Shown here piece by piece: positions 25,093 through 33,242 of a stretch of DNA of 64,000 nt. A program made the translations under genes and the position numbers. Source of the stretch: Elusimicrobiota bacterium. Its GTDB lineage: Bacteria > Elusimicrobiota > Elusimicrobia > UBA1565 > UBA9628. The notes below the pieces were generated by a model, which did no database searches, was not told the origin of the DNA, and saw only the letters and a list, made by a program, of their open reading frames with translations. The DNA is taken from assembly GCA_030696455.1 (NCBI GenBank), contig JAUYSH010000042.1:46837-110836 (forward strand). Direction: 5' to 3'. Each line of letters opens with the position of its first letter. Position 1 is the first letter of the stretch.

Positions 25093-26109
25093 TCAGCGGC
25101 AGATGGAGGTGCCGTCGAGCGCGACGGCCCGGCCGTCCCGCCCCGCGCCCGCCTTCCGGAACGTCAGCGCGATCGGATAATGATCCGAGGCGCGCGTCCC
25201 GGCCTCGCGCTCGGCCAGTTCCACTTCGGCCGTGTTGACGGCGCCCGCGACGACGAGCTCCTCCTCGAGGAAATCATCGCTGACGAGGAAATGATCGTAG
25301 TTGTTGGCGGAGCCTTGGCGGCCGCGGCGCGAAGTGGGCTCGTCGACGAGCGCGGTGAAGCCGGGTCCGAGGGCGTCCTCGATGGGGCCCCAGGAACGGT
25401 CCGTGGAGCGTACGCTGAGCTCCTTGCCCCTGCCGGTGGGAAGGTTGAAGTCGCCGGCGATGATGAAATCGGGATCGGCCCCGGGCTGAGCCGCACGCTC
25501 GCGCACCCAATCCATGATGACCTGCAGCTCCGCCACGGAGGCGGAGGCGTCGCCTTTCGCGTAGCTCAGGTGCACGCTGAGCACGGTGAAGTCGACGCTG
25601 CCGACGGTGACGTGAGCCATGTGCGGAGTGTGCCGCACTCCCTCGAGCTCGAGGTTTCCCGAGCAGTTGACGGTCACGCCGGGGCCGGCGAAGATCGCGT
25701 TATTCATCGCGGCCGAGGTGTCCTCGAAGCTCATCGTCCAGCCGCGGCCCCCGCCGGGGAGCTGGCGCGACAGCGTCTCGGCTCCTTTGTCGTTGGCGAC
25801 CTCCTGGGCGGCGAGGATCGCCGAACCGGCGCCGGCCAGGGCCGAGCCTAAAGTGAGCCGCAGCGCGTCCTTCTTGGCCTTGGAGGCCTTCCGGCCGAGC
25901 GCCTGCACGTTCCAGGAGACGAGTCGGCCCAGGGCCGACGCGTCGCCCGCCGGGGGCGCGGCCGGGGGCCTATGGCCGCGGAAGCGCTCCCACATATCCC
26001 GGAAGGTATCGTTGAGGTCGGCCGCCGCCTCGGGGGCCGCCGCGGCCGCGCGGCGGGACGACGCGCCGAGGGCGATCGAGAGCAGGAGGATGACGAGTGC
26101 GCGCGCCAT
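25093..26109 (-). CDS. Secreted endonuclease/exonuclease/phosphatase-fold protein
   Basis: The 338-residue protein begins with a signal peptide (MARALVILLLSIALGASS). The EEP fold motifs are in order: LVSWNVQ, ILAAQEV, SVHLSYAKG, IAGDFNLPTG, NNYDHFLVS and SDHYPIALTF. This is the catalytic set of DNase I-like nucleases and phosphatases. Export suggests an extracellular or periplasmic nuclease. On the minus strand a TAGCAT box lies 5 nt before ATG 26109. Confidence 0.85.
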   Translation of the reverse strand: MARALVILLLSIALGASSRRAAAAAPEAAADLNDTFRDMWERFRGHRPPAAPPAGDASALGRLVSWNVQALGRKASKAKKDALRLTLGSALAGAGSAILAAQEVANDKGAETLSRQLPGGGRGWTMSFEDTSAAMNNAIFAGPGVTVNCSGNLELEGVRHTPHMAHVTVGSVDFTVLSVHLSYAKGDASASVAELQVIMDWVRERAAQPGADPDFIIAGDFNLPTGRGKELSVRSTDRSWGPIEDALGPGFTALVDEPTSRRGRQGSANNYDHFLVSDDFLEEELVVAGAVNTAEVELAEREAGTRASDHYPIALTFRKAGAGRDGRAVALDGTSICR

Positions 26110-26188
26110 GGCTCATGCTACCGCGGGCGGGCCGGACCCGCGCGGGACCTAAGGGGACAAAACGCCGCGTCTTTGGGCCTACGCCCGG

Positions 26189-26956
26189 CTAGGCCAATTC
26201 GATGCCGACGGGGCAGTGGTCGGAGCCCATCGTCTGCGGCTGTATGAAGGCGTTTTTAAGCCGCGGCCTCAGGTTCTTCGAGATGAAGAAATAGTCGATG
26301 CGCCAGCCGACGTTGCGGTCGCGGGCCCGGGACTGCTGGTCCCACCAGGAGTAGTGCTCGGGGCCCTTCTCGAACTCGCGGAAGGTGTCGATGAAGCCGT
26401 CGGCGAGGAGCCGGTCCATCCATTCGCATTCCTGGGGCAGGAAGCCGGAGATCTTGCGGTTCTCCTTCGGGCGGGCGAGGTCGATCTCCTTGTGGGCGGT
26501 GTTCACGTCGCCGCAGATCACGATCTTGTCGTCCCCGCGTTTGCGATAGCGCGGGATGACCTCGCCGAGGAAGGACTCATAGAAGTCGAGCTTGAACTTC
26601 AGGCGCTCCTCGCGGGATTTCCCGTTGGGAAAATAAATATTGAAGAGGGTGATATCTCCGTGCTTCGTGGCCAGGACGCGTCCTTCGTTGTCGAACGCCG
26701 CGATGCCGAAGCCGCGCTCGACCTTCGATGGGGCGAGCTTCGAGAACGTGGCTACTCCTGAATAGCCTTTCTTCTCGCCCCAGTGGAACTCGCCGTGGTA
26801 GCCGTGCGGGTTGAGCATGTCCGGGGTCAGTTGGTCGGGCTGGGCCTTCGTCTCCTGGAGGCAGACGACGTCCGCCTCCTCGGCCTTGAACCACTCGCCG
26901 AAGCCCTTCTTCCAGACGGCGCGCACGCCGTTGACGTTCCAGCTGACGAGGCGCAC
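26189..26956 (-). CDS. xthA: Exodeoxyribonuclease III
   Basis: The 255-residue protein is the AP endonuclease / 3'-5' exonuclease of base excision repair. Motifs: WNVNGVRA, CLQETKAQPDQL, GYSGVATFSK, ICGDVNTAHKEIDLARPK, WRIDYFFISKNL and GSDHCPVGIEL. Length is normal. The start is GTG 26956, five bases after the ilvE stop. Confidence 0.95.
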   Translation of the reverse strand: MRLVSWNVNGVRAVWKKGFGEWFKAEEADVVCLQETKAQPDQLTPDMLNPHGYHGEFHWGEKKGYSGVATFSKLAPSKVERGFGIAAFDNEGRVLATKHGDITLFNIYFPNGKSREERLKFKLDFYESFLGEVIPRYRKRGDDKIVICGDVNTAHKEIDLARPKENRKISGFLPQECEWMDRLLADGFIDTFREFEKGPEHYSWWDQQSRARDRNVGWRIDYFFISKNLRPRLKNAFIQPQTMGSDHCPVGIELA

Positions 26957-26961
26957 GGAGG

Positions 26962-27861
26962 CTACTTGGCCTTGACGGCTTCGTACACCGGCGTGCCGGC
27001 CTCGGCCGAGTTCGCGTAGTCGCGGAAGTGCTTGATCAAGGTCTTCGTGGTGGCACCCGCCGCGCCCTTGCCGATGATCCTGCCGTCGATCTTGACGGCG
27101 GCGATGACCTCGGCGCCGGTGCCGGTCAGGAACACCTCGTCGGCGCCGTACAGGTCGTAGCGCGGGAAGTTCCGCTCGATGACCTTCACGCCGAGCTTCT
27201 TCTCGCACAGCTCCATGACGACGTTGCGCGTGACGCCCACAAGGATGCCCGCGGAGGTCGGCGGGGTGAAGATCTTGCCGTCCTTGATGTAGAAGATGTT
27301 GTCGCCGGAGCACTCCGAGACGTGTCCTGTCGCGTTGAGCAGGATCGCTTCCTGCGCGCCGGCCGCGGTGGCCTCGGCCCGCGCGAGGATGTTCGCGAGG
27401 TAGTTCAGCGACTTGACGCCGGGGGTGACCTGGTCCAAGCCCTTCTGCCGGATCGTCGAGGTGATGACCGTGAGGCCCTTCTCGTAGAACTCCTCCGGGT
27501 ACAGCTCGATGCGGTCGGCGATGATGAACAGCGTCGCTCCGGCCTTGCACTTGCGCATGTCGAGGCCCAGGTCGCCGACGCCGCGCGTGACGACGAGGCG
27601 GATATAGGCGTCTCGGAGGCCGTTAAGCTGGACGGTTTCTAATATCGCCTTCTCGATCTCCTTGACCGGCAGGGGGAGCTTGAGCAGGATGGCGTTCGCC
27701 GACTCGGCGAGGCGCTTGAGGTGGTCGTCGAGCCGGAAGATGCGGCCGTTGTAGGCGCGGATGCCCTCGAAAATCCCGTCGCCGTAGAGCACGCCGTGGT
27801 CGAAAACGGAGATTTTGGCGTCGTCCTTATCGTAGAACTTGCCGTCGATGTAAATCTTCAT
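26962..27861 (-). CDS. ilvE: Branched-chain amino acid aminotransferase
   Basis: The 299-residue PLP fold-type IV enzyme interconverts branched-chain amino acids and 2-oxo acids. Motifs: FDHGVLYGDGIFEGIRAY near the N terminus, the PLP lysine in TPGVKSLNYLANI, and EVFLTGTGAEV. The start ATG 27861 is preceded by GGGGGTAA, a usable ribosome site. A TATCCT -10 box on the minus strand (27904-27899) would give a leader of about 30 nt. Confidence 0.94.
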   Translation of the reverse strand: MKIYIDGKFYDKDDAKISVFDHGVLYGDGIFEGIRAYNGRIFRLDDHLKRLAESANAILLKLPLPVKEIEKAILETVQLNGLRDAYIRLVVTRGVGDLGLDMRKCKAGATLFIIADRIELYPEEFYEKGLTVITSTIRQKGLDQVTPGVKSLNYLANILARAEATAAGAQEAILLNATGHVSECSGDNIFYIKDGKIFTPPTSAGILVGVTRNVVMELCEKKLGVKVIERNFPRYDLYGADEVFLTGTGAEVIAAVKIDGRIIGKGAAGATTKTLIKHFRDYANSAEAGTPVYEAVKAK

Positions 27862-27926
27862 TAATTACCCCCGGCGCGGCGTCTCGCTCGACGAGAAAAG
27901 GATACAAAATCATTCCATAACCGCCA

Positions 27927-27955
27927 TTGATTTAAATCAGGTTTGGGCCTACAAT
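27927..27955 (+). promoter_or_regulatory. Sigma-70-type promoter of an orphan RNA
   Basis: TTGATT (27927-27932) and TACAAT (27950-27955) are separated by 17 bp. This is one of the best full promoters in the window. It faces away from ilvE and leads into no protein gene. Confidence 0.7.
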
Positions 27956-27961
27956 GTAACT

Positions 27962-28145
27962 GAAGACGCCGACAGGCCTTAAGGTCGAGGACTCATCCAA
28001 AACAGCCGCCCCTCGGGGCGGAAAACAGAGGCCACTCAAAGGCCCTACGATGAAATAACTCGACTGACCAAGGCGCCCGAAGGTGAAAACCGGACAGCGC
28101 TGGCGTCTCCACCCCGGTCCGACGCTGAACCGGGGTCCTTTTTTT
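27962..28145 (+). ncRNA. Orphan structured RNA of about 184 nt
   Basis: The segment runs from the predicted start of a TTGATT-N17-TACAAT promoter to the T tract of an intrinsic terminator, with no convincing ORF. Complementary pieces support a folded RNA: AGACGCC (27964-27970) with GGCGTCT (28102-28108) closes the molecule; GTCGAG (27984-27989) pairs CTCGAC (28059-28064); CCGCCC-CTCG-GGGCGG (28006-28021), GGCC-loop-GGCC (28030-28044) and GGT-GAAA-ACC (28082-28091) are local hairpins. The size would suit a 6S-like RNA, but I see two hairpins where 6S has a bubble, so I do not assign it. I found no match to tmRNA, RNase P or SRP motifs. Confidence 0.6.
28111..28145 (+). terminator. Intrinsic terminator of the orphan RNA
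   Basis: ACCCCGGT (28111-28118) pairs ACCGGGGT (28129-28136) across a 10-nt loop, followed by CC and seven T residues (28139-28145). Confidence 0.8.
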
Positions 28146-28162
28146 GCCCGGCCCTCCAAATT

Positions 28163-28986
28163 GGTGCCAGGCCTCCCATTATCCCATTACTCGCGAGGGA
28201 ACAATTTGGCACCCTCAATCGTATGATAGGTATGGGTAGAGCACATCGAATTCATTTTGTAGGGGCGGTTTATCACGCGATGGCGCGCGGCGTCAACGGG
28301 TGTTCCATCTATGCCGACGATTTCGACCGCCGGCATTTTCTGGAAGGAATGCGGCGAATGACGGAGCGGACCGGCTCCGAAATTCTCGCGTATTGTCTGA
28401 TGGGAAACCACTTTCATCTGGCGATCCGGGTGGCGAAGATAGCGCTCTCATCCTGCATGCACGGTCTGATCGGCGGTCATGGAACAATGTTCAATCGCCG
28501 TCATGATCGAACCGGGCACCTGTTCCAGGCACGCTACAAGGCGGTCCTATGCCTTGATGACCGATATCTCGCCGGGCTTATCCCGTACATTCACCTGAAT
28601 CCAGTCCGGGCGGGGTCGGTTTCCGCGCCCCAAGACTGGCCTTGGTCGAGTTTCCGCCCCGGCATTGATGCGGCGAGCGGCACGGAGGACTTCGATCCCT
28701 GGCCTCAGGGAACTCGGGAAATCGATCTGACGCGACCGGACGATTCCGCCCCCCTCGACCTCGACGCCATCGGTCGGGCCATCATGGCGCAGGCGGGCAT
28801 CGCTGATTCGGAGCTTCGTTCCCGCATTCGCGTTCCGACCCTTATAGCGGCGAGACGCATGTTCGTCGCCGAGGCCGCGCGCAATGGGCATAATCAGTCG
28901 GCGGCCGCGAAATGGCTTAACGCGACGCGCAGCACCGTCAGCCGTTACGCGCGCGAAAGTAATGGGATAATGGGAGGCCTGGCACC
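28163..28986. mobile_element. RAYT transposable element B with 29-bp terminal inverted repeats
   Basis: Perfect 29-bp inverted repeats bound the element: 28163-28191 (beginning GGTGCCAGGCCTCCC) and 28958-28986. Inside is one Y1 transposase gene. The repeat shares GGTGYCAGGC and following bases with the ends of element A at 58524-59360, so the two are related but distinct. It lies between the terminator of the orphan RNA and the stop of lolD, whose TAG uses the last base of the repeat. No target duplication is obvious. Confidence 0.85.
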
Positions 28987-28993
28987 TATTTAA
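28223..28993 (+). CDS. REP-associated tyrosine (Y1) transposase, element B
   Basis: The 256-residue RAYT protein starts MIGMGRAHRIHFVGAVYHAMARG. The HUH motif is GNHFH (H63, H65) and the probable catalytic tyrosine is Y122 in PYIHLNPVRAG. The C-terminal third has a DnaA-like helix-turn-helix (NGHNQSAAAKWLNATRSTVSRYA). The protein reads through the right terminal repeat, which encodes its last residues, and stops at TAA just outside. It overlaps the end of lolD by 8 nt tail-to-tail. It looks intact. Confidence 0.92.
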   Translation: MIGMGRAHRIHFVGAVYHAMARGVNGCSIYADDFDRRHFLEGMRRMTERTGSEILAYCLMGNHFHLAIRVAKIALSSCMHGLIGGHGTMFNRRHDRTGHLFQARYKAVLCLDDRYLAGLIPYIHLNPVRAGSVSAPQDWPWSSFRPGIDAASGTEDFDPWPQGTREIDLTRPDDSAPLDLDAIGRAIMAQAGIADSELRSRIRVPTLIAARRMFVAEAARNGHNQSAAAKWLNATRSTVSRYARESNGIMGGLAPI

Positions 28994-29678
28994 GGCGGCC
29001 GTCGGACATACGGAGGATGCGGTCGGCGGCTTGGGCGGCGGGCTCGTCGTGGGTGACGAGGACGACGGCGGCGCCCTGCTCGCGGGCGACGCGGCGGAAG
29101 TCGGCGAAGACGCGGTCGCCGTTGGCGCGATCGAGGTTGCCGGTCGGCTCGTCGGCGAGGATCACGGAGGGCTTGTTGATCAGGGCGCGCGCGATCGCCG
29201 CGCGTTGGCGCTCGCCGCCCGAGGTCTGCGAGGGGAAGCGGTCGCGCAGGGCGCCGATGCCGAGGGACTCGAGCAAGGCGGTCGCGCGTATTGTGGATTC
29301 GGCGAGGGACTCGCCGGACAGGCCGTTGGCCATCGCGAGTCGGGCGGGCATCAGGACGTTCTCGAGTATGGTGAACTCGGGCAGCAGCGAGTCGAACTGG
29401 AAGACGAAGCCGATGTGGGCGCAGCGCATCTTCGCGCGCTCGAGCTCGGCGAGGTCGGCGGCGCGGCGGCCGCGCACCGTCAGCTCGCCGGCGTCGGGAC
29501 GGTCCATGAGGCCGAGCAGGTTCAGCAAGGTGGATTTGCCCGAGCCGCTGGGCCCGAGGATCGCGATGAATTCCCCCGAGGCGACCGTGAAGTCGATCCC
29601 GCGCAGGACGGAAACGGCGGCGGGGCCTTGGCCGTAGGACTTGCTGACGCCTCTGACGACGATCGCGGCCTCATCCAT
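28986..29678 (-). CDS. lolD: LolD-type ABC transporter ATP-binding protein
   Basis: The 230-residue ATPase has Walker A GPSGSGKST, signature SGGERQR, Walker B VILADEPTGNLD and the H-loop THD. It resembles LolD/MacB-type ATPases and overlaps a LolC-like permease by 8 nt, so together they probably extract lipoproteins from the inner membrane. The TAG stop (28988-28986) is formed at the junction with RAYT element B; the C terminus (RILRMSDGRLK) is near normal, so little or nothing was lost. Confidence 0.9.
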   Translation of the reverse strand: MDEAAIVVRGVSKSYGQGPAAVSVLRGIDFTVASGEFIAILGPSGSGKSTLLNLLGLMDRPDAGELTVRGRRAADLAELERAKMRCAHIGFVFQFDSLLPEFTILENVLMPARLAMANGLSGESLAESTIRATALLESLGIGALRDRFPSQTSGGERQRAAIARALINKPSVILADEPTGNLDRANGDRVFADFRRVAREQGAAVVLVTHDEPAAQAADRILRMSDGRLK

Positions 29679-30888
29679 AGTGGATGGCCTCGACGGGATC
29701 GGCCTTCGCGGCGCGCGAGGCGGGGTAGAGCGTGGCGAGCAGCGAGAGCAGCAGGCCCGTGCCGGTGACCGCGACGACGTCTCCGGGGCGCACGTCCACG
29801 GGGACGCGCGAGAGATAGTAGATGTCGGGGGGAAGCTCGACGATCTGGAAGTTCCCGATGATCCAGCACAGGAGCATGCCCAGGCCGAGCCCCATCAGGA
29901 CGCCCGCGCTGCCGATGAGGAAGCCCTCGACCAGAAAGATCCGGCGGATGAGGCCTGGGCCCGCCCCCATCGCCTTGAGCAGGCCGATGTCCCGGGTCTT
30001 CTCCACCGAGCGCAGGATCAAGGTCGAGGCGATGCCGAGCGAAGCGACCAAAGTGATCAAGGTCAGGATGATGAACATCACGGCCTTCTCGAGCTTCAGC
30101 GCGGCGAACAGGGTCTGGTTCATCTGCGCGTAGGTGCGCACGAGCTTGCTGAAGCCGACGACGGCGCGCAGGCGCTGGGCGGCGGCGTCGACGCGGCGCA
30201 GGTCCTTGAGCTTCACGCCGACCCCGGAGGCCCCCGCGTCCACGCCGAGGAACTTGGAGGCGGCCTCGAGCCCGGTCCAGGCCGACGCGCTGTCGTACTC
30301 GTAGTAGCCGGTCTTGAGCGTGCCCGCGACGCGGAACTTCTGCATCTTGGGCAGCAGCCCCAGCGGGGTGGCCACGCTCTTGGGGGAAACCAGGACGACC
30401 TCGTCGCCGACCTCGGAGCCGAGATGGTCGGCGAGCTCGACGCCGAGCACGATGCCCGGGACCTTCCCTTCGCCGATATTCTCCCAGGAGCCGGAGGTCA
30501 GCTTCGCCGCGAGGTCGTTGACCGCGAACTCGCGCTTGGGGTCGATGCCTTTGACGACGACGCCGATCGAGCGGTCCCTCACGGTGAGGATCGCCTGGCC
30601 GAGCGCGAAGGGGGAGGACGCCTCGTGATCCGGGTCGGCCCGCACGACGGCCAAGGTGTCCGCCACGTCCTGCGCGGAGCGCGCGCCGAGTACCGTCAGG
30701 TGCGCCTGGGCGCCGACGATCTTCTTCTGGATGTCGGTCTGGAAGCCGTTCATCACCGAGAGCGTGGTGAGCAAAGCGGCGACTCCCACCGTGACTCCGG
30801 CCACGCCGATCAAGGTCGTGACGACGGCGAACAAGCCCTTGCGCTTGGCTTTGAGGTAGCGCAGCGAGATGAAAAGCTCGAGGCTCAC
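29671..30888 (-). CDS. lolC: LolC/LolE-family lipoprotein release permease
   Basis: The 405-residue protein has the FtsX/LolC plan: one N-terminal membrane helix after ISLRYLKAKRKG, a large periplasmic domain (about residues 45-260), then three helices near the C terminus (SVEKTRDIGLLKAMGA between). It ends YPASRAAKADPVEAIHYG, a typical LolC/E end. It overlaps lysS by 4 nt and lolD by 8 nt. One LolC-like subunit suggests a homodimeric (LolF-like) system; this is inference. Confidence 0.9.
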   Translation of the reverse strand: MSLELFISLRYLKAKRKGLFAVVTTLIGVAGVTVGVAALLTTLSVMNGFQTDIQKKIVGAQAHLTVLGARSAQDVADTLAVVRADPDHEASSPFALGQAILTVRDRSIGVVVKGIDPKREFAVNDLAAKLTSGSWENIGEGKVPGIVLGVELADHLGSEVGDEVVLVSPKSVATPLGLLPKMQKFRVAGTLKTGYYEYDSASAWTGLEAASKFLGVDAGASGVGVKLKDLRRVDAAAQRLRAVVGFSKLVRTYAQMNQTLFAALKLEKAVMFIILTLITLVASLGIASTLILRSVEKTRDIGLLKAMGAGPGLIRRIFLVEGFLIGSAGVLMGLGLGMLLCWIIGNFQIVELPPDIYYLSRVPVDVRPGDVVAVTGTGLLLSLLATLYPASRAAKADPVEAIHYG

Positions 30889-32426
30889 GCGGATTTTTCG
30901 TGCTTGAGCGTCGGGAAAAGTATCACGTCGCGAATCGAGTCCCTACCGGTCAGGAACATCGTCAGGCGGTCGATGCCGACGCCGATGCCGCCCATCGGGG
31001 GCATGCCGGCCTCCATCGCCTGGATGAAGTCCTCGTCGAGCAGGTCGGCCTCGGCGTCGCCGGCGGCGTTCTGCTTCATCTGCTCGACCAGGCGGTCGCG
31101 CTGGTCCTGGGGGTCGTTGAGCTCGGAGTAGGCGTTGGACAGCTCGATGCCAGCGGCGAAGCATTCGAAGCGCTCGACGAGCGACTGCGTGCCCGGCTTC
31201 AGCTTCGCGAGCGGGGTGATCGCGGTCGGGTGGTCGAACAGGAAGGTCGGCTGCTCGAGCAGGTCCTCGATCTTCGACTCGACGATGCGATCGAAGAGCT
31301 TCGCGCTGGGGGTCTTCTCGCCGGCGTGTATCCCGAGCTTTTCGGCGAGCTTCAAGAGGCCGGGCCGGTTGAAGCCCTTGCCTTCCAGCACGCTCTCGAT
31401 CGGCTCGCCGCAGCGGTCCTTCCAGATCTCGGGCAGGTACAGCCGCTTGAACGGAGCTTTCAGCGAAATCTTCTTGCCTCGCCACTCGACCTCGCTGACG
31501 CCGCAGGCGTCGGCGCACTCGGTGAGCAAGGTCTCGAACAGCGACGCCATTCCCTCATAGTCGGAATAGGCCTCGTAGGCCTCGAGCATGGTGAACTCGG
31601 GGTTGTGGCTCGTGTCGACCCCCTCGTTGCGGAACACGCGGCCGATCTCGTAGACGCGATCCAAGCCGCCGATGACGAGCTTTTTCAAGTAGAGCTCGGT
31701 GGCGATGCGCAGGACCATGTCCTGCTCGAGGGCGTTGTGGCGCGTGTGGAACGGGCGGGCGGAGGCGCCGCCGGCCTGGCCGAGCAGGACGGGGGTCTCG
31801 ACCTCGATGTAGCCGCGCGAGTCGAGGACGCGGCGGATCGTGGAGACGATCTTGGCGCGCTTGATGAAAGTTTCTCGCGATTCGGCGGTGGAAACGAGGT
31901 CGAGGTGGCGCTGGCGGTAGCGCAGCTCGGTGTTGGTGATGCCGTGCCATTTCTCGGGCATCGGCCGGATGGCCTTGGCAAGGACGGCAGCGTGCTCGAC
32001 GGCGACCGTGGGCTCTCCGGTCTTGGTGATGAACACCGAGCCGGAGGCCGCGACGAAATCCCCGACGGCGAGGTCCCGCTTGACGAGCGCAAAAACATTC
32101 TCGGGCAGGGCGTCCTTCTTGAAATAAACCTGCGCGGTGCCCGACAGGTCGGCGAGGCGTCCGAAGATGGACTTGCCCATGTCGCGCAGCTCGACGAGGC
32201 GGCCGGCGAGGGCGACCTTTTCGGTCGAGTGCTGCATGGGTTCGGTCAAAGTCGTGCCGAGTTTTTTAACGGAAGAGCACTCGTTGTGACGCACCGTGCG
32301 GGGAGGAAAGGGGTCGATGCCGCGGGCGCGCATGTCCGCGATCTTGGCCTTTTTGACGGCCATGAGCTCTTCGAGGCCGCGGCCTTCGTCGGGGGCGACG
32401 GCGGGCGGGGTGGGCTTGTCAGACAT
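30885..32426 (-). CDS. lysS: Lysyl-tRNA synthetase, class II
   Basis: The 513-residue protein has an N-terminal OB-fold anticodon domain (VALAGRLVELRDMGKSIFGRLAD) and the class II catalytic motifs: motif 2 VFRNEGVDTSHNPEFTMLE and motif 3 GVGIDRLTMFLTGRDSIRDV. Length is typical. It overlaps the upstream receiver gene by 8 nt and lolC downstream by 4 nt, so all five minus-strand genes 33212-28986 form one operon. Confidence 0.96.
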   Translation of the reverse strand: MSDKPTPPAVAPDEGRGLEELMAVKKAKIADMRARGIDPFPPRTVRHNECSSVKKLGTTLTEPMQHSTEKVALAGRLVELRDMGKSIFGRLADLSGTAQVYFKKDALPENVFALVKRDLAVGDFVAASGSVFITKTGEPTVAVEHAAVLAKAIRPMPEKWHGITNTELRYRQRHLDLVSTAESRETFIKRAKIVSTIRRVLDSRGYIEVETPVLLGQAGGASARPFHTRHNALEQDMVLRIATELYLKKLVIGGLDRVYEIGRVFRNEGVDTSHNPEFTMLEAYEAYSDYEGMASLFETLLTECADACGVSEVEWRGKKISLKAPFKRLYLPEIWKDRCGEPIESVLEGKGFNRPGLLKLAEKLGIHAGEKTPSAKLFDRIVESKIEDLLEQPTFLFDHPTAITPLAKLKPGTQSLVERFECFAAGIELSNAYSELNDPQDQRDRLVEQMKQNAAGDAEADLLDEDFIQAMEAGMPPMGGIGVGIDRLTMFLTGRDSIRDVILFPTLKHEKSA

Positions 32427-32826
32427 TCTTCTTTTCTCCGCGCGAGGCGAGGATGCCCGCGATCAGCTCTCTGAGCATTTTCGGGTCGAAAGGCTTCTGG
32501 ACGTAGGCCGCCACGTTGGGCGCCATCTCGAAGAGGTCGCGCATCTTCTGGCCCTTGGCGGTCAGCACGAGGATGGGGATGTCCTTGGCGCGGGGCTCGG
32601 TCTGCAGGCGCATGTTGAGCTGATAGCCGTCCATCACGGGCATCATGATGTCGAGGACGATGAGGTCGGGAAGGGGGGACTCGGGCTTGGCCGGCTCGAT
32701 GCCGAGGCGCTCGAGCGCGATCTGGCCGTTGCCCGCCTCGCCGACCTGGTAGCCCTCCTTCTCGAGGGCGAAGCGCAGCAAGGTGACGATATCGGGCTCG
32801 TCGTCGACGACGAGGATGGCGGGCAT
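32419..32826 (-). CDS. Single-domain response regulator
   Basis: The 135-residue protein is only a receiver domain: VDDEPD acid pocket, phospho-acceptor in VLDIMMPVMDGY, LTAKG and the KPFDPK lysine. There is no output domain. It is closely similar to the adjacent receiver at 32826-33212 and is probably its tandem duplicate. Lacking a partner kinase nearby, its target is unknown. Confidence 0.92.
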   Translation of the reverse strand: MPAILVVDDEPDIVTLLRFALEKEGYQVGEAGNGQIALERLGIEPAKPESPLPDLIVLDIMMPVMDGYQLNMRLQTEPRAKDIPILVLTAKGQKMRDLFEMAPNVAAYVQKPFDPKMLRELIAGILASRGEKKNV

Positions 32827-33212
32827 CAGCGCCTCTCCAGCAGGCCCGCGACCAGCTCGCGCAGCGCCTTGGGGTCGAAGGGCTTCTCGAGATGCTCGGT
32901 CACGCGGCAGTCCGGCTTGAAGTCGTCTTTCACGGCGCCCTTGGCGGTCAGGACGAGGACCGGCACGGCCTTCGTCCGGGCGTCCTCCTGCAGGCGGGCG
33001 CAGACCGTATAGCCGTCCATGACGGGCATCATGACGTCGAGGATCACGAGGTCGGGAATGACGGCGGTCTCGTCGCGCGGCTCGATGCCGGCCTTGGCGA
33101 GCGCCTCGGCTCCGTCGAACGCGGCTATGACCGTGTGTCCGTCTTTCTCAAGCATGAATTTGATGAGCGTGACGACGTCGCGCTCATCGTCGACGAGCAG
33201 TATCCGCGCCAT
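32826..33212 (-). CDS. Single-domain response regulator
   Basis: The 128-residue receiver has VDDERD, VILDVMMPVMDGY, LTAKG and KPFDPKALRELVAGLLERR. It overlaps the next receiver by one base (TGATG). ATG 33212 lies 7 nt after a TAGAAT box on the minus strand, so it is a leaderless start and the first gene of the lysS-lolCD operon. Confidence 0.92.
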   Translation of the reverse strand: MARILLVDDERDVVTLIKFMLEKDGHTVIAAFDGAEALAKAGIEPRDETAVIPDLVILDVMMPVMDGYTVCARLQEDARTKAVPVLVLTAKGAVKDDFKPDCRVTEHLEKPFDPKALRELVAGLLERR

Positions 33213-33242
33213 GACCCCGATTCTATTAAATATACTGCCTCC
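33213..33242. promoter_or_regulatory. 30-bp divergent promoter, receiver gene and GNAT gene
   Basis: On the minus strand TAGAAT (33225-33220) ends 7 nt before ATG 33212. On the plus strand TATACT (33231-33236) ends 6 nt before ATG 33243. Only 30 bp lie between the divergent start codons, leaving no space for normal leaders. Confidence 0.65.

Noticed and set aside
27962..28145. Assignment of the orphan RNA as 6S RNA
   Set aside because: Length and closing stem fit, but two hairpins occupy the place of the expected central bubble; left unassigned.
27932..28159. 75-codon minus-strand ORF across the orphan RNA
   Set aside because: It would run against the promoter and terminator found on the plus strand, has no start signal and no recognisable protein character.
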